Part shown: piece after piece, positions 43,660 to 53,108 of the stretch | Layout: every line of letters starts with the position of its first letter | How positions within the stretch are numbered: position 1 is the first letter of the stretch | Source of the DNA: JBMOOG01 sp049324535 | Lineage (GTDB): Bacteria > Pseudomonadota > Alphaproteobacteria > Rhodobacterales > Rhodobacteraceae | NCBI GenBank assembly: GCA_049324535.1 | Contig: JBMOOG010000012.1 | Coordinates: forward strand, 58,525 to 122,524 | Length of the DNA: 64,000 nucleotides | Direction of reading: 5' to 3' | Translations under genes and position numbers: made by a program | The notes under the pieces: generated by a model | The model's input: the letters and a program-made list of their open reading frames with translations, nothing else | Told to the model about the DNA's origin: nothing | Databases searched by the model: none

Positions 43660-44205
43660 TCAGGGTGCAAGCGCGGCGCGCGCCGCCAGTGACCGCATCG
43701 CCGTCCCGATCTCGTGAACGGCGGTGGCCGCCATCGACCGGAACACCCAGACCTCGAGCTCCTGCGCGCCGGTGCGGCGCAGAAGCGCCATCATGTGGCC
43801 CAGAAGGCTGCGCGCGACCTGGCCGCGGGCCAGCCGGGCCAGATCGACGGGCACCAGACGGGCGAGCGCTTCGTCCGCGCCCGGCCCCGACAGCCGCATC
43901 ACCGCCCAGCCGTCGCTCTGATCGACGATCGCCGCCAGCCCGGCGAGCGGTGCGGGATCGGCGTTCACCAGGAAGGCCTGGCCGCGACCGCTCCACAGAC
44001 AGCCGGCCTCGCCCCGGACATGGGACCGGCCCGGCGCGGGCCAGCCGAGCCCCATCGTCCTGAGCGCCGCGGACAGATCGGAGTCGCGGTCGCGCAGGGG
44101 CGCGATCTGGGTGATGCGCGCGGGCATGGCCTCGGTCAGTACGAGACCGCCGTGACGGATCGGCAGGTGCCCCGCGCAGGGGCTGAGGCTCGCTAGGCTA
44201 GACAC
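43660..44205 (-). CDS. soxG: Sarcosine oxidase subunit gamma
   Basis: A 181-residue gamma subunit of heterotetrameric sarcosine oxidase. The aminomethyltransferase-like pattern QAFLVNADPAPL, IVDQSDGWAVMRLSGPGADEALARLVPVDL and VHEIGTAMRSL is typical. The GTG at 44205 lies inside the soxA 3' end (8-bp overlap) with GGAGGG 7 bases before it. Last gene of the soxB-D-A-G order. Confidence 0.93.
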   Translation of the reverse strand: MSSLASLSPCAGHLPIRHGGLVLTEAMPARITQIAPLRDRDSDLSAALRTMGLGWPAPGRSHVRGEAGCLWSGRGQAFLVNADPAPLAGLAAIVDQSDGWAVMRLSGPGADEALARLVPVDLARLARGQVARSLLGHMMALLRRTGAQELEVWVFRSMAATAVHEIGTAMRSLAARAALAP

Positions 44206-47110
44206 GGGCGCGCCCTCCCTCCGGGTCGAAGAACACGGGATCGCAGACCTCGCACAGCGCGTCGATGTCGCGAAGCCCGTCACGGAACCGCACCATCTCG
44301 CCCAGCCGCGCCCGGCCGCCCTTCAGGAAGCCCAGCGCCAGATGCGTGTTCAGCGTCGGCGACCAGCAGGCCGAGGTGACATAGCCCTGGTCATGCGCCG
44401 CGTCGGTCTCCTCGCCGGGGGTGAAGAGATGCGCGCCGGCGGTGATGATCTGTCCGGGATCGACCGGCTTCAGCCCCACGAACTGCTCGCGGTCGTCGGC
44501 CACCAGACCGGGGCGCAGGCTCGCGGCCCGGCCGATGCAGTCCTTGGCGGCGACCATCCGGCCGAGGCCCAGATCGGCCGCCGTGACGCGGCCGTGCATC
44601 TCGGCATGGGTCAGGAACCCCTTCTCGATCCGCAGCACGTTCAGCGCCTCCATCCCGTAGGCGCCGCCGCCAAGGCCCTCGGCCCGCGCGACGAGATCGC
44701 GCCAGAGCGCGGCGCCGTAGCGCGCGGGCAGCGCGATCTCGTAGCCCTCCTCGCCCGAAAACGAGATGCGGAAGAGCCGGCCCTCGACACCCGCGACCCG
44801 GACCGGCGCCCAGTGCATGAAGGACAGCGGCACCGGCGCATCGAGAAGCCCGGCCAGCAGGTCGCGCGCCCTTGGCCCGGCGATGGCGAACTGCGCCCAG
44901 GTCTCGGTCACCGAGGCCAGATGCACATCGGCCTGCGGCAGGTGCGCCTGCGCCACGAAGTCGAGATGGCGCATGACCTGACCCGCCGCCGCGGTGGTGG
45001 TCGTCACCAGATAGTGGCCGGGCCCGAGACAGGCGCAGGTGCCGTCGTCCATGGCCATGCCGTCCTCGCGCAGCATCACGCCATAGCGGATGCGGCCCGG
45101 CGCAAGCGTGGACATCGTGTTGGCATAGACGAGGTCGAGGAAGGCGCCGCTGTCCGCCCCCTGGACGTCGATCTTGCCCAGGGTCGAGACGTCGCAGACC
45201 CCGACGGCGTTGCGCACATGCCCGACCTCGCGGTCGCAGGACTGGCGCCAGTGCGTCTCTCCGGGCCGCGGAAAATAGGCGGCGCGATACCAGAGCCCCG
45301 CCTCGATCATCGGGGCACCGTGGGCGCGCGCCGCCGCGTCCGACGTCGTGAACCGCTGCGGCGCGAAGCCGGCGCCCTGACCGCCCGCGCCCAGCGCCGC
45401 GATGGTCACCGGCTCGGACGGAGGGCGGTAGGTCGTGGGACCGGTGACGGCCAGCGTGGCCCCGGTCGCATCGGCCAGAACGGCCAGCGCCACCGTCGCG
45501 CCGGTGCGCCCCTGGTCCGGGGCCATGCCCAGCGTGGTGTAGCGTTTCATGTGCTCGGGCGCGGCAAAGCCTTCCTGCGCGGCGAGGCGCACGTCCTTGG
45601 TGGTCACATCGTTCGACAGGTCCACCCAGGCCCGCCCCCTGGCGCGCACCTCCCAGAACGGCCGGATGCGAAGCGGGCTGTCGTCGGCCATGGGCAGGTC
45701 GGGCAGCGCGCCGGTCAGCCCCAGCGCCTCGGCGGCCGCCGCGCGTCCCGTGGACAGGGCGGCCGCCGTGGAGAAGGTGCCCGACGCCGCCCCGCAGACC
45801 GAGAGCCCGGCCACCGCACCGGGCACCGGAAGGAAGATGGCACGATCCTCATGCCATTGCGGCCGGTTGTTCCGGTGGCAGGCCAGCTGGATGGACGGGT
45901 TCCACCCGCCCGAGACCGCCAGGCAGTCGGTCTCGATCTCGTGCAGGCCGCTGTGATCGGCAACGGTGATCGCCCGCAGCCCCAAGCGCCCGCGCGTCGC
46001 GACCACCTGCGCGCCCGAATAGACGGGGAAGTCCCCCGGAGGCAGCACACCCTCGCGGACGTCGATCAGCGCCGCGACCTCGACGCCGGCGGCCGAGAGG
46101 TCGCGCGCGGTGCGGTGCGCGTCGTCGTTGTTGCCGAAGACCGTGATCCTGCGGCCGGGGGCCACGCCCCAGCGGTGGAGATAGGCGCGCACCGAGCCGG
46201 CCAGCATGATCCCCGGACGGTCGTTGCCGGGGAAGGCGATCAGGCGCTCGACCGCGCCGGTCGCAAGGATCGCGCGCGGCGCGACGATCCGCCAGAAGGC
46301 TTCGCGCGGCAGGTCGGGACCCGGGTCGGCGCGGTGCAGCCCGACCCGCTCGACCGCGGCGTAGGTGCCGCCGTCATAGGCGCCTACCACCGAGGTGCGC
46401 GTCATCACGCGCACATTCGGCAGCGCGCCAAGCTCGGCCAGAACCGCCGCGGCCCAGCGCGGCGCCGGCTGGCCGTCGATGGCCTCGTCCTCGGCCAGAA
46501 GCCGCCCGCCGGGGTGCGGGTCGGCCTCGGCCAGGATGACCCGCGCCCCCGCCCGCCCCGCGGTCAGCGCCGCCATCAGGCCAGCCGGTCCGGCCCCGAT
46601 GACCAGCAGGTCGCAGAAGGCGAAGGCCTTCTCGTAGGGGTCGGGGTTCGACAGGCCCGAGAGCCGCCCGAGACCCGCCGCGCGCCGGATCAGGGGCTCG
46701 TAGAGCCTTTCCCAGAAGGCGCGCGGCCACATGAACGTCTTGTAGTAGAAGCCCGCACCGAGGAAGGGCGCGAGCATATCGTTCACCGCCATCACGTCCC
46801 AGCCGAGACCCGGCCAGCGGTTCTGGCTGGTGGCGGCGAGGTCCGGGTAGAGTTCCTGAACGGTGGCGCGCACGTTGGGCTGGCCGGCGGCCCCCGTGCC
46901 GATGGTGACGAGCGCGTTCGGCTCCTCGGGTCCGGCCGACAGGATGCCGCGCGGGCGGTGATACTTGAAGGACCGGCCGACGAGGCGCACGCCATTGGCC
47001 AGGAGCGCCGAGGCGAGGGTGTCGCCGGCGTATCCCGCAAGCGGACGGCCGTCGAAGGTGAAGGCGACCGGCGTCGCGCGGTCGATGTGGCCGCGGCCGT
47101 CGATCCTCAT
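44198..47110 (-). CDS. soxA: Sarcosine oxidase subunit alpha
   Basis: A 970-residue subunit. It contains an N-terminal ferredoxin-like segment (VAFTFDGRPLAGYAGDTLAS), an NAD-binding FAD/NAD domain with LVIGAGPAGLMAALTAGRAG, and a C-terminal aminomethyltransferase/folate-binding domain (VCDVSTLGKIDVQGADSGAF, FSGEEGYEIALPARYG). The complex demethylates sarcosine to glycine, passes the methyl to tetrahydrofolate as 5,10-methylene-THF and makes peroxide. Its start overlaps the soxD stop by 4 bp. Confidence 0.97.
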   Translation of the reverse strand: MRIDGRGHIDRATPVAFTFDGRPLAGYAGDTLASALLANGVRLVGRSFKYHRPRGILSAGPEEPNALVTIGTGAAGQPNVRATVQELYPDLAATSQNRWPGLGWDVMAVNDMLAPFLGAGFYYKTFMWPRAFWERLYEPLIRRAAGLGRLSGLSNPDPYEKAFAFCDLLVIGAGPAGLMAALTAGRAGARVILAEADPHPGGRLLAEDEAIDGQPAPRWAAAVLAELGALPNVRVMTRTSVVGAYDGGTYAAVERVGLHRADPGPDLPREAFWRIVAPRAILATGAVERLIAFPGNDRPGIMLAGSVRAYLHRWGVAPGRRITVFGNNDDAHRTARDLSAAGVEVAALIDVREGVLPPGDFPVYSGAQVVATRGRLGLRAITVADHSGLHEIETDCLAVSGGWNPSIQLACHRNNRPQWHEDRAIFLPVPGAVAGLSVCGAASGTFSTAAALSTGRAAAAEALGLTGALPDLPMADDSPLRIRPFWEVRARGRAWVDLSNDVTTKDVRLAAQEGFAAPEHMKRYTTLGMAPDQGRTGATVALAVLADATGATLAVTGPTTYRPPSEPVTIAALGAGGQGAGFAPQRFTTSDAAARAHGAPMIEAGLWYRAAYFPRPGETHWRQSCDREVGHVRNAVGVCDVSTLGKIDVQGADSGAFLDLVYANTMSTLAPGRIRYGVMLREDGMAMDDGTCACLGPGHYLVTTTTAAAGQVMRHLDFVAQAHLPQADVHLASVTETWAQFAIAGPRARDLLAGLLDAPVPLSFMHWAPVRVAGVEGRLFRISFSGEEGYEIALPARYGAALWRDLVARAEGLGGGAYGMEALNVLRIEKGFLTHAEMHGRVTAADLGLGRMVAAKDCIGRAASLRPGLVADDREQFVGLKPVDPGQIITAGAHLFTPGEETDAAHDQGYVTSACWSPTLNTHLALGFLKGGRARLGEMVRFRDGLRDIDALCEVCDPVFFDPEGGRARV

Positions 47111-47412
47111 GGCGTGTCCCCCCGAGGCGCCGTCCTGCGCCGGGCCGCGCCGGCGTGACGGTCGGCCAGCAGGCGCACGCCGTCGATCCGGTGGCTGATC
47201 GTGTCGCGCGTCACCTCGAGCCAGGCGCCGCAGCCGGCCTCATGGTACCACAGGTCCCGCGTGATGCCCGCCGGGTTGTCGCGGTTGTGCAGATAGTCGT
47301 CCCAGGCCGCCGGCGGCGCCTCGGCGGCCGGCCGGTCGGCGTAGTCCGCCGCGCCGTAGTAGTAGAACTCGCGCCGGTCGCGCTCGCCGCAGAGGGGACA
47401 GGTCAGACGCAT
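47107..47412 (-). CDS. soxD: Sarcosine oxidase subunit delta
   Basis: A 101-residue delta subunit with the zinc-binding residues CPLCG near the N-terminus and the His/Cys in YHEAGCGAWLEVTRDT. EFYYYGAADYADRPA and WDDYLHNRDNPAG are typical. ATG 47412 has AGGA 9 bases upstream. It is separated from soxB by 182 bp that contain copy 2 of the dispersed repeat. Confidence 0.95.
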   Translation of the reverse strand: MRLTCPLCGERDRREFYYYGAADYADRPAAEAPPAAWDDYLHNRDNPAGITRDLWYHEAGCGAWLEVTRDTISHRIDGVRLLADRHAGAARRRTAPRGDTP

Positions 47413-47440
47413 GCGGAGGTTCCTGCGCAGGGTCGGCGGA

Positions 47441-47504
47441 GGGGGCGCTGCCCCCGCGCGCCCAGGGCGCGCTCCCCCGGGGTATTGCGGCAAAGGAGAA
47501 GGGG
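47441..47504 (+). repeat. Composite intergenic repeat, copy 2 (between soxB and soxD, antisense to them)
   Basis: Two hairpins, GGGGG/CCCCC (47441-47455) and GCGCGCCC-A-GGGCGCGC (47456-47472), precede the core CCCCCGGGG (47474-47482) TATTGCGGCAAAGGAGAAGG. Neighbouring genes run the other way, so here the core cannot act as a ribosome-binding site for either. Confidence 0.7.
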
Positions 47505-47594
47505 CGGCCGGCCGGCCGCGGCGCGGGGCGTCGCGGACGTGGCGGTCGTTATGGCGGGGGGGCGGGCGGAAGATCGGGCGGGCATCGGTGCCTC

Positions 47595-48845
47595 TCAGTG
47601 CAGGTTGTGCTGGCTGCCGGTGCCTTCCTCGTCGAGGAGGTGGCCGGTGGCGAAGCGGTCGAGGCGGTAGCGGCGGGCGACGGGATGCGGCTCGCCCGTG
47701 GCCATCAGATGGGCCATGCACCAGCCCGAGGCGGGCACGGCCTTGAAGCCGCCGTAGTTCCAGCCGCAGTTCAGGAAGAGGCCCTCGGTCGGCGTGCGGT
47801 CGATGATCGGCGAGCCGTCCGGGGACATGTCCATGATGCCGCCCCAGGAGCGCAGGACGCGCGCCTTGCCGATCATCGGCATGAGCGTCATGCCGGCCTC
47901 CATCACGTGCTCGACCATCGGCAGGTTGCCGCGGGCGGCGTAGGAGGCGTAGAAGTCGAGGTCGCCGCCGAAGACGAGCCCGCCCTTGTCGGACTGCGAG
48001 ATGTAGAAGTGGCCCATGCCGAAGCTGATGACGTGGTCGATCACCGGCTTCAGCCCCTCGGTCACGAAGGCCTGCAGGACGTGCGATTCGATGGGCAGGC
48101 GCATCCCGGCCATGGCCGCGACCTGGCTGGACCGCCCCGCCACCACGATGCCGACCCTCGACGCCCGGATCGGGCCGCGGGTGGTCTGCACGCCGGTGAC
48201 ACGGCCGCCGGCGATGTCGATGCCGGTGACTTCGCAGTTCTGGATGAGATCCACGCCGCGCCGGTCGGCCGCGCGCGCGTAGCCCCAGGCGACCCCGTCG
48301 TGGCGCGCGGTGCCGCCGCGCCGGTGCAGCAGGCCCCCGTAGATCGGGAAGCGGGTGTTGTCGAAGTCGAGATAGGGCAGCAGCCGGCGCACGCCGTCGC
48401 GGTCGAGTAGCTCGGCATCGTCGCCCTGGGCGAGCATGGCGTTGCCGCGCCGGGCGAAGGCGTCGCGCTGGCCGTCCGAGTGGAAGAGGTTGATCAGCCC
48501 CCGCTGCGAATGCATCACGTTGTAGTTCAGCTCCGCCTCGAGCCCCTCCCAGAGCCTGAGGGAATGCGAGTAGAACTCCTGGTTGCCGGGCAGGAAGTAG
48601 TTGGCCCGCACGATGGTCGTGTTGCGCCCGATGTTGCCGCTGCCGAGCCAGCCCTTTTCCAGCACCGCGACGTTGGTCAGCCCGTGGTTCCTGGCCAGAT
48701 AGTAGGCGGTCGAGAGCCCGTGGCCGCCACCGCCGATGATGATCGCATCATAGGCGGGCTTCGGGGCGGGATCGCGCCACGCAGGCCTCCAGCCGCGGTT
48801 GCCCCGCAGACCCTCGGCGATCACCCGCCATCCGGAATAGACCAT
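47595..48845 (-). CDS. soxB: Sarcosine oxidase subunit beta
   Basis: A 416-residue FAD/FMN-binding catalytic subunit. The dinucleotide fold is AIIIGGGGHGLSTAYYLA, and RGGTARHDGVAWGYAR contains the histidine (about residue 182) expected to bind FMN covalently. GGDLDFYASY and SWGGIMDMSPDGSPIID are conserved in the amine-oxidising DAO family. First gene of the sarcosine oxidase operon. Confidence 0.96.
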   Translation of the reverse strand: MVYSGWRVIAEGLRGNRGWRPAWRDPAPKPAYDAIIIGGGGHGLSTAYYLARNHGLTNVAVLEKGWLGSGNIGRNTTIVRANYFLPGNQEFYSHSLRLWEGLEAELNYNVMHSQRGLINLFHSDGQRDAFARRGNAMLAQGDDAELLDRDGVRRLLPYLDFDNTRFPIYGGLLHRRGGTARHDGVAWGYARAADRRGVDLIQNCEVTGIDIAGGRVTGVQTTRGPIRASRVGIVVAGRSSQVAAMAGMRLPIESHVLQAFVTEGLKPVIDHVISFGMGHFYISQSDKGGLVFGGDLDFYASYAARGNLPMVEHVMEAGMTLMPMIGKARVLRSWGGIMDMSPDGSPIIDRTPTEGLFLNCGWNYGGFKAVPASGWCMAHLMATGEPHPVARRYRLDRFATGHLLDEEGTGSQHNLH

Positions 48846-49004
48846 GCCCTGCCCCTGCGCATGTCCGCGGTCCCTGCCGCGCGCCCATTGATGCGGTCTT
48901 TAGCCGGCAAGGCAAGAGACGCGCGCGGGAAAGCGACGCGTGATGGCGCGAACGGGGCGCCGGGGCGGCTGGCGGGGCGTCGCGCGGGCGCTCCGGGCCG
49001 TCCT

Positions 49005-49050
49005 CCGGGGCCCGGCCCCGGACCCCGGGGGTATTTTCGCGAAGAAGAAG
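49005..49050 (+). repeat. Composite intergenic repeat, copy 3 (downstream of gdhA, antisense to it)
   Basis: Hairpin CCGGGGCC-C-GGCCCCGG (49005-49021) then the core CCCCGGGGG (49023-49031) TATTTTCGCGAAGAAGAAG, ending 8 bp from the gdhA stop. Read on the gene strand it would be the first structured element of the 3' untranslated region. Confidence 0.72.
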
Positions 49051-49058
49051 CCCGGCGG

Positions 49059-50486
49059 TCAGAGCCCCTTGGATCGATAGCTCTTGGCCACCCGGTCGAT
49101 CGCGACGATGTAGGCGGCCATGCGCAGGTCGGTCACCTCGGGGCGCGCATGCCAGATCTCGCGCATCGACTGGTAGGCGATGCGCATGGTGTCATCGAGG
49201 CCCGAGCGCACCAGCTCGAGCTCGTCCGCCCCCCTCAGATACTTCTCCTTGAAGCCCGGCGAGAGCGTCCAGCCCAGGCCCTTGTCCTCGGAGAGCCGTT
49301 CCAGCTCGTCGATCAGGAGCTGGTGGCGGGCCTCTTCCTGGCGGCGCTGCATGCGGCCGAAGCGGATGTGGCTCAGGTTCTTGACCCATTCGAAATAGGA
49401 CACGGTGACGCCGCCGGCGTTGGCGTAGAGATCGGGGATGATGACGGTGCCCCTGGCGCGCAGGATCTCGTCGGCGCCGGCGGTGATCGGGCCGTTTGCG
49501 GCCTCGATGATGAGCGGCGCCTTGATCCGCGGCGCGTTGTTCTGGTCGATCACGCCCTCCATGGCCGCGGGGATCAGGATGTCGCAGTCGAGTTCGAGGA
49601 GCCGGCGGCCATCCTCGATGTATTCGGCGCCCGGGAAGCCCTTGATGCCGCCGGTCGCGCGCAGATGGGCCTGCACGGCCGCCACGTCGAGCCCGCGCGG
49701 GTCGCTCAGCCCGCCGTCGCGCTCGATGATGGCGATGACCTTGCAGCCGTCCTCTTCCGACAGGAAGCGGGCCGCGTGCGAGCCGACGTTGCCCAGCCCC
49801 TGCACCACCACCCGCTTGCCATCGAGATCCCCCGAGAACCCGGCCTTCGCCTTGTCCTCCGGGTGGCGGAAGAATTCGCGCAGCGCGTATTGCACGCCCC
49901 GGCCCGTCGCCTCGACCCGGCCGGCGATTCCCCCGGAATTCAACGGCTTGCCGGTCACGCAGGCGCGCGCGTTGATGTCGGTGGTGTTCATGCGGGCATA
50001 CTGGTCGACGATCCAGGCCATCTCGCGCTCGCCCGTGCCCATGTCGGGGGCCGGGACGTTCTGGCTGGGGTTGATGAGGTCGCGCTTGATCAGCTCGTAG
50101 GCGAAGCGGCGGGTGATCTGCTCGAGCTCGTGCTCTTCCCAGGCGCGGGGATCGATGCAAAGCCCGCCCTTCGAGCCGCCGAAGGGCGCCTCGACCAGCG
50201 CGCATTTGTAGGTCATGAGCGCCGCCAGCGCCTCGACCTCGTCCTGGTTCACCGACAGCGCGTAGCGGATGCCGCCCTTCACCGGTTCCATGTGTTCGGA
50301 ATGGACCGACCGGTAGCCGGTGAAGGTCTCGATCTTGCCGCGCAGCCGCACGCCGAAGCGCACGGTGTAGGTCGAGTTGCAGACGCGGATCTTCTCCGCC
50401 AGCCCGGGCCCGAGGTCCATCACCGCGATCGCGCGGTTGAACATCAGGTCGACCGACTGGCGGAAACTCGCCTCGCCATTCGTCAT
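49059..50486 (-). CDS. gdhA: Glu/Leu/Phe/Val dehydrogenase (glutamate dehydrogenase)
   Basis: A 475-residue amino acid dehydrogenase. The catalytic lysine region is VEAPFGGSKGGLCIDPR, preceded by GGIRYALSVNQDEVEALAALM; the Rossmann domain has VVVQGLGNVGSHAARFLSEE, and ILIPAAMEGVIDQNNA follows. Similarity to the NAD(P) glutamate dehydrogenase branch is inferred; substrate preference cannot be settled by reading. Confidence 0.92.
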   Translation of the reverse strand: MTNGEASFRQSVDLMFNRAIAVMDLGPGLAEKIRVCNSTYTVRFGVRLRGKIETFTGYRSVHSEHMEPVKGGIRYALSVNQDEVEALAALMTYKCALVEAPFGGSKGGLCIDPRAWEEHELEQITRRFAYELIKRDLINPSQNVPAPDMGTGEREMAWIVDQYARMNTTDINARACVTGKPLNSGGIAGRVEATGRGVQYALREFFRHPEDKAKAGFSGDLDGKRVVVQGLGNVGSHAARFLSEEDGCKVIAIIERDGGLSDPRGLDVAAVQAHLRATGGIKGFPGAEYIEDGRRLLELDCDILIPAAMEGVIDQNNAPRIKAPLIIEAANGPITAGADEILRARGTVIIPDLYANAGGVTVSYFEWVKNLSHIRFGRMQRRQEEARHQLLIDELERLSEDKGLGWTLSPGFKEKYLRGADELELVRSGLDDTMRIAYQSMREIWHARPEVTDLRMAAYIVAIDRVAKSYRSKGL

Positions 50487-50838
50487 GGATCATCCTCCCC
50501 AAGCACGGCCATGCCGCCGCGTCCGGCGCAGGATAGGGGCGAAACCCAACGGAATCACTGCCAAAGCTGCGCGAATCGGTCACAGGACCGACCGCAACGC
50601 CCGTCTCGTCCGATCAAAACGGCGGACGGGCCGGCGGCGACACCGCCGCCGCCTTTGCGCGATCAGGAACAATCGCAGGGGCCGTGACGCTTTGTATCCA
50701 AGGCACCCGTCTCTCACCCCCCGGTGGTGGCCACCTGCCTCATTTCTGCCGCAAGTCACGCGCTAATTTGGGCCGTTGCGCGAGGTGCACGCGTGGCGCG
50801 GGGGCGCCGGATAGGGATGCCGGGGAAAGGGTCGAGTT
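50487..50838. other. 352-bp divergent intergenic region between gdhA and the Tad-like trio
   Basis: No protein-like frame is seen. A short hairpin GGCGGC-GACACC-GCCGCC lies near 50633-50650. The right end carries an AAAGG ribosome-binding site for the next gene. I could not pick a promoter with confidence. Confidence 0.4.
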
Positions 50839-52551
50839 ATGAGACAGGTCGATTTTTCGAGGACCTACCTTCGTGAGACCGCCGCCTTCGCGCGCGTTCA
50901 CGGGCTGCGGAAGACGCTGACACGCTTCCGAAAAGAGGAAGACGGGTCCCTTCTCATCTTCGGACTGTTCTGCTTTGTCATGATGCTGATCGTGGCGGGT
51001 GTCTCGCTCGATCTCATGCGCAACGAGGAACGCCGGACCAACACCCAGGCGGTGGCCGACCGGGCCGCGCTGGCCGCGGCCGACCTCAGCCAGACGCTGC
51101 CGCCGAAGGAGGTGGTCAAGGACTACTTCCTCAAGGCCGGGCTGCCGGCCCCGGCCGACGAGGATATCATCGTCGAGCAGGGCACCTTCAACGAATGGCG
51201 CACTGTTCAGGTCAACGTCAGCGACTCGACGCCGACCTGGTTCATGAACATGGTCGGCGTGAACGAACTGCCGGCGAGCGCGAACGCGATGGCCGAGGAA
51301 CGCATCGGCCAGGTCGAGATCTCGCTCGTGCTCGACATCTCGGGATCGATGAACGAGGCCAGCGACGGCTCGACCAAGATCGCGCTGCTGAAGACCGCCG
51401 CCAAGGACTTCATCGACACGATGTTCGACTCGGTCCAGGAAGGGAAGCTGTCGATGAACATCGTCACCTTCTCGACCCAGGTGACGGTCGGTAACAACCT
51501 GTCGCGCTTCTTCAACCTGACCAGCGAACACACGCAGTCCGACTGCTTCGAGTTCACGGCGGACGACTACAAGACAACCGGCATGAGCCTCGGTTTCGGC
51601 CCCATGGACCGCAAATACCAGCGCAACGGGCATTTCGACCCGTTCTACCGCGTGACCTCGCTGAACGAATCCAGCTTCCTGCGCAACTGCGTGCCGGGCA
51701 GCTTCCGCGAGATCATCCCCTTCTCGGGCGACCGCGCGAAGCTCAAGTCCTACATGGACAAGCTCAATGCGGACGGCAACACGTCGATCAACATCGGCAT
51801 GAAATGGGGTGCGGCGCTGCTGGATCCGTCGCTGCAGCCGGTGGTCGACACGCTGATCTCGGAAGGCAAGGCGCCGACCGAGTTCGGCGAGCGCCCCTAC
51901 GCCTACGGCAACCGCGAGGCGCTGAAGGTGATCGTGGTGATGACCGACGGCTCGAACACCACCGACTACGAGTTGCGCAAGCCCTACGACAGCGGGCTGA
52001 GCCGCCTGACGCGCAACTCGAGCTACACGAACACCGACATCAAGCAGTACTCGCTTTGGGACGCGGACCGGAACCAGTACTGGATCTACGCCTTGAACAA
52101 GTGGCGCAACGAGCCCTGGGGCGATGGCCAGGAATGGACTTGCGACCGCTACGGACGAAACTGCAAGTGGGTCCAGGATCCGGGCGATGCGATCCCGATG
52201 ACCTGGCAGGATGTCTGGCAGCGCATTTCGCTCAGCTACTTCTCGACCTACTTCATCAAGCCGGTCTATGGCTCGACCGAGGCGGCGAAATGGGGTAACG
52301 GATCCGGCTCGATCGTGAGCAAGGCGAACTATTCCGACAAGGATGCACGCACGCTCGACATCTGCACCGCCGCCAAGAACCAGAAGGTCACGATCTACTC
52401 GATCGGCTTCGAGGCTCCCACCGGAGGACAGAGGGTGCTGCGCGCCTGCGCCAGCACGCCGGCCAACTACTACGACGCCCAGGGTCTGAGCATCAACGAC
52501 GCCTTCGCCGCCATCGCGAGCTCGATCAACAAGCTGAGGCTGACGCACTGA
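50839..52551 (+). CDS. TadG-like protein with von Willebrand A domain
   Basis: A 570-residue protein with one N-terminal transmembrane segment (LLIFGLFCFVMMLIVAGVSL) preceded by the basic FRKEEDGS cleavage-type motif, as in Flp-pilus TadE/F/G proteins. A VWA domain follows with metal site LDISGSM (about residues 164-170), and VIVVMTDGSNTTDY later. It has a Tyr/Asn-rich middle insertion (residues 370-470). It is the first of three short-spaced genes of the same type; the tad secretion machinery is not nearby. Confidence 0.85.
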   Translation: MRQVDFSRTYLRETAAFARVHGLRKTLTRFRKEEDGSLLIFGLFCFVMMLIVAGVSLDLMRNEERRTNTQAVADRAALAAADLSQTLPPKEVVKDYFLKAGLPAPADEDIIVEQGTFNEWRTVQVNVSDSTPTWFMNMVGVNELPASANAMAEERIGQVEISLVLDISGSMNEASDGSTKIALLKTAAKDFIDTMFDSVQEGKLSMNIVTFSTQVTVGNNLSRFFNLTSEHTQSDCFEFTADDYKTTGMSLGFGPMDRKYQRNGHFDPFYRVTSLNESSFLRNCVPGSFREIIPFSGDRAKLKSYMDKLNADGNTSINIGMKWGAALLDPSLQPVVDTLISEGKAPTEFGERPYAYGNREALKVIVVMTDGSNTTDYELRKPYDSGLSRLTRNSSYTNTDIKQYSLWDADRNQYWIYALNKWRNEPWGDGQEWTCDRYGRNCKWVQDPGDAIPMTWQDVWQRISLSYFSTYFIKPVYGSTEAAKWGNGSGSIVSKANYSDKDARTLDICTAAKNQKVTIYSIGFEAPTGGQRVLRACASTPANYYDAQGLSINDAFAAIASSINKLRLTH

Positions 52552-52552
52552 G

Positions 52553-53107
52553 ATGGCGCGCGCCCTGACCATGCTGCGGGCCCGTGCAGGGCGGGCCCGC
52601 AAGGACGAAGACGGATCGGCGACGATCCCCTTCGTGATCTTCTTTCCCTTCTTCATCCTGCTGGTGCTGTCCTCGCTGGAGCTCGGCATGATGATGATCC
52701 GGCACGTCATGCTCGAGCGCGCGCTCGACATCGCGGTGCGGGGTCTGCGGCTCGGCATCTGGACGCCGCCGACGCACGAGGAACTCAAGCGCGTCATCTG
52801 CAACCAGGCCGGCATCATTCCCGACTGCATGAACGCGCTGATGGTCGAGCTGCGGCCGGTGGACAAGAACACCTGGGCGCCGCTCGCCGGCTCGGCCACC
52901 TGCGTCGACCGCGCCGCGACCATCCAGCCGGTGGTTTCCTTCGACCCCGGCGTGGGCGACAGCATGATGCTGATCCGCGCCTGCGCGAAGGTCGATCCGC
53001 TCTTTCCGTCCTCGGGCGCGGGCTGGGCCCTTCCGAAGGACTCCACGGGGGCCTATTCGCTGATTTCGGCGACCGCCTTCGTCAACGAACCGACACCGGG
53101 ATCGTGA
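52553..53107 (+). CDS. TadE-like pilus assembly protein
   Basis: A 184-residue protein with a cytoplasmic N-terminus (RARKDEDGSATIPF) and a hydrophobic helix (VIFFPFFILLVLSSLELGMM) in the TadE style, then an exported region with cysteines (ICNQAGIIPDC, ATCVDRA). It starts one base after the preceding stop. Confidence 0.8.
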   Translation: MARALTMLRARAGRARKDEDGSATIPFVIFFPFFILLVLSSLELGMMMIRHVMLERALDIAVRGLRLGIWTPPTHEELKRVICNQAGIIPDCMNALMVELRPVDKNTWAPLAGSATCVDRAATIQPVVSFDPGVGDSMMLIRACAKVDPLFPSSGAGWALPKDSTGAYSLISATAFVNEPTPGS

Positions 53108-53108
53108 C

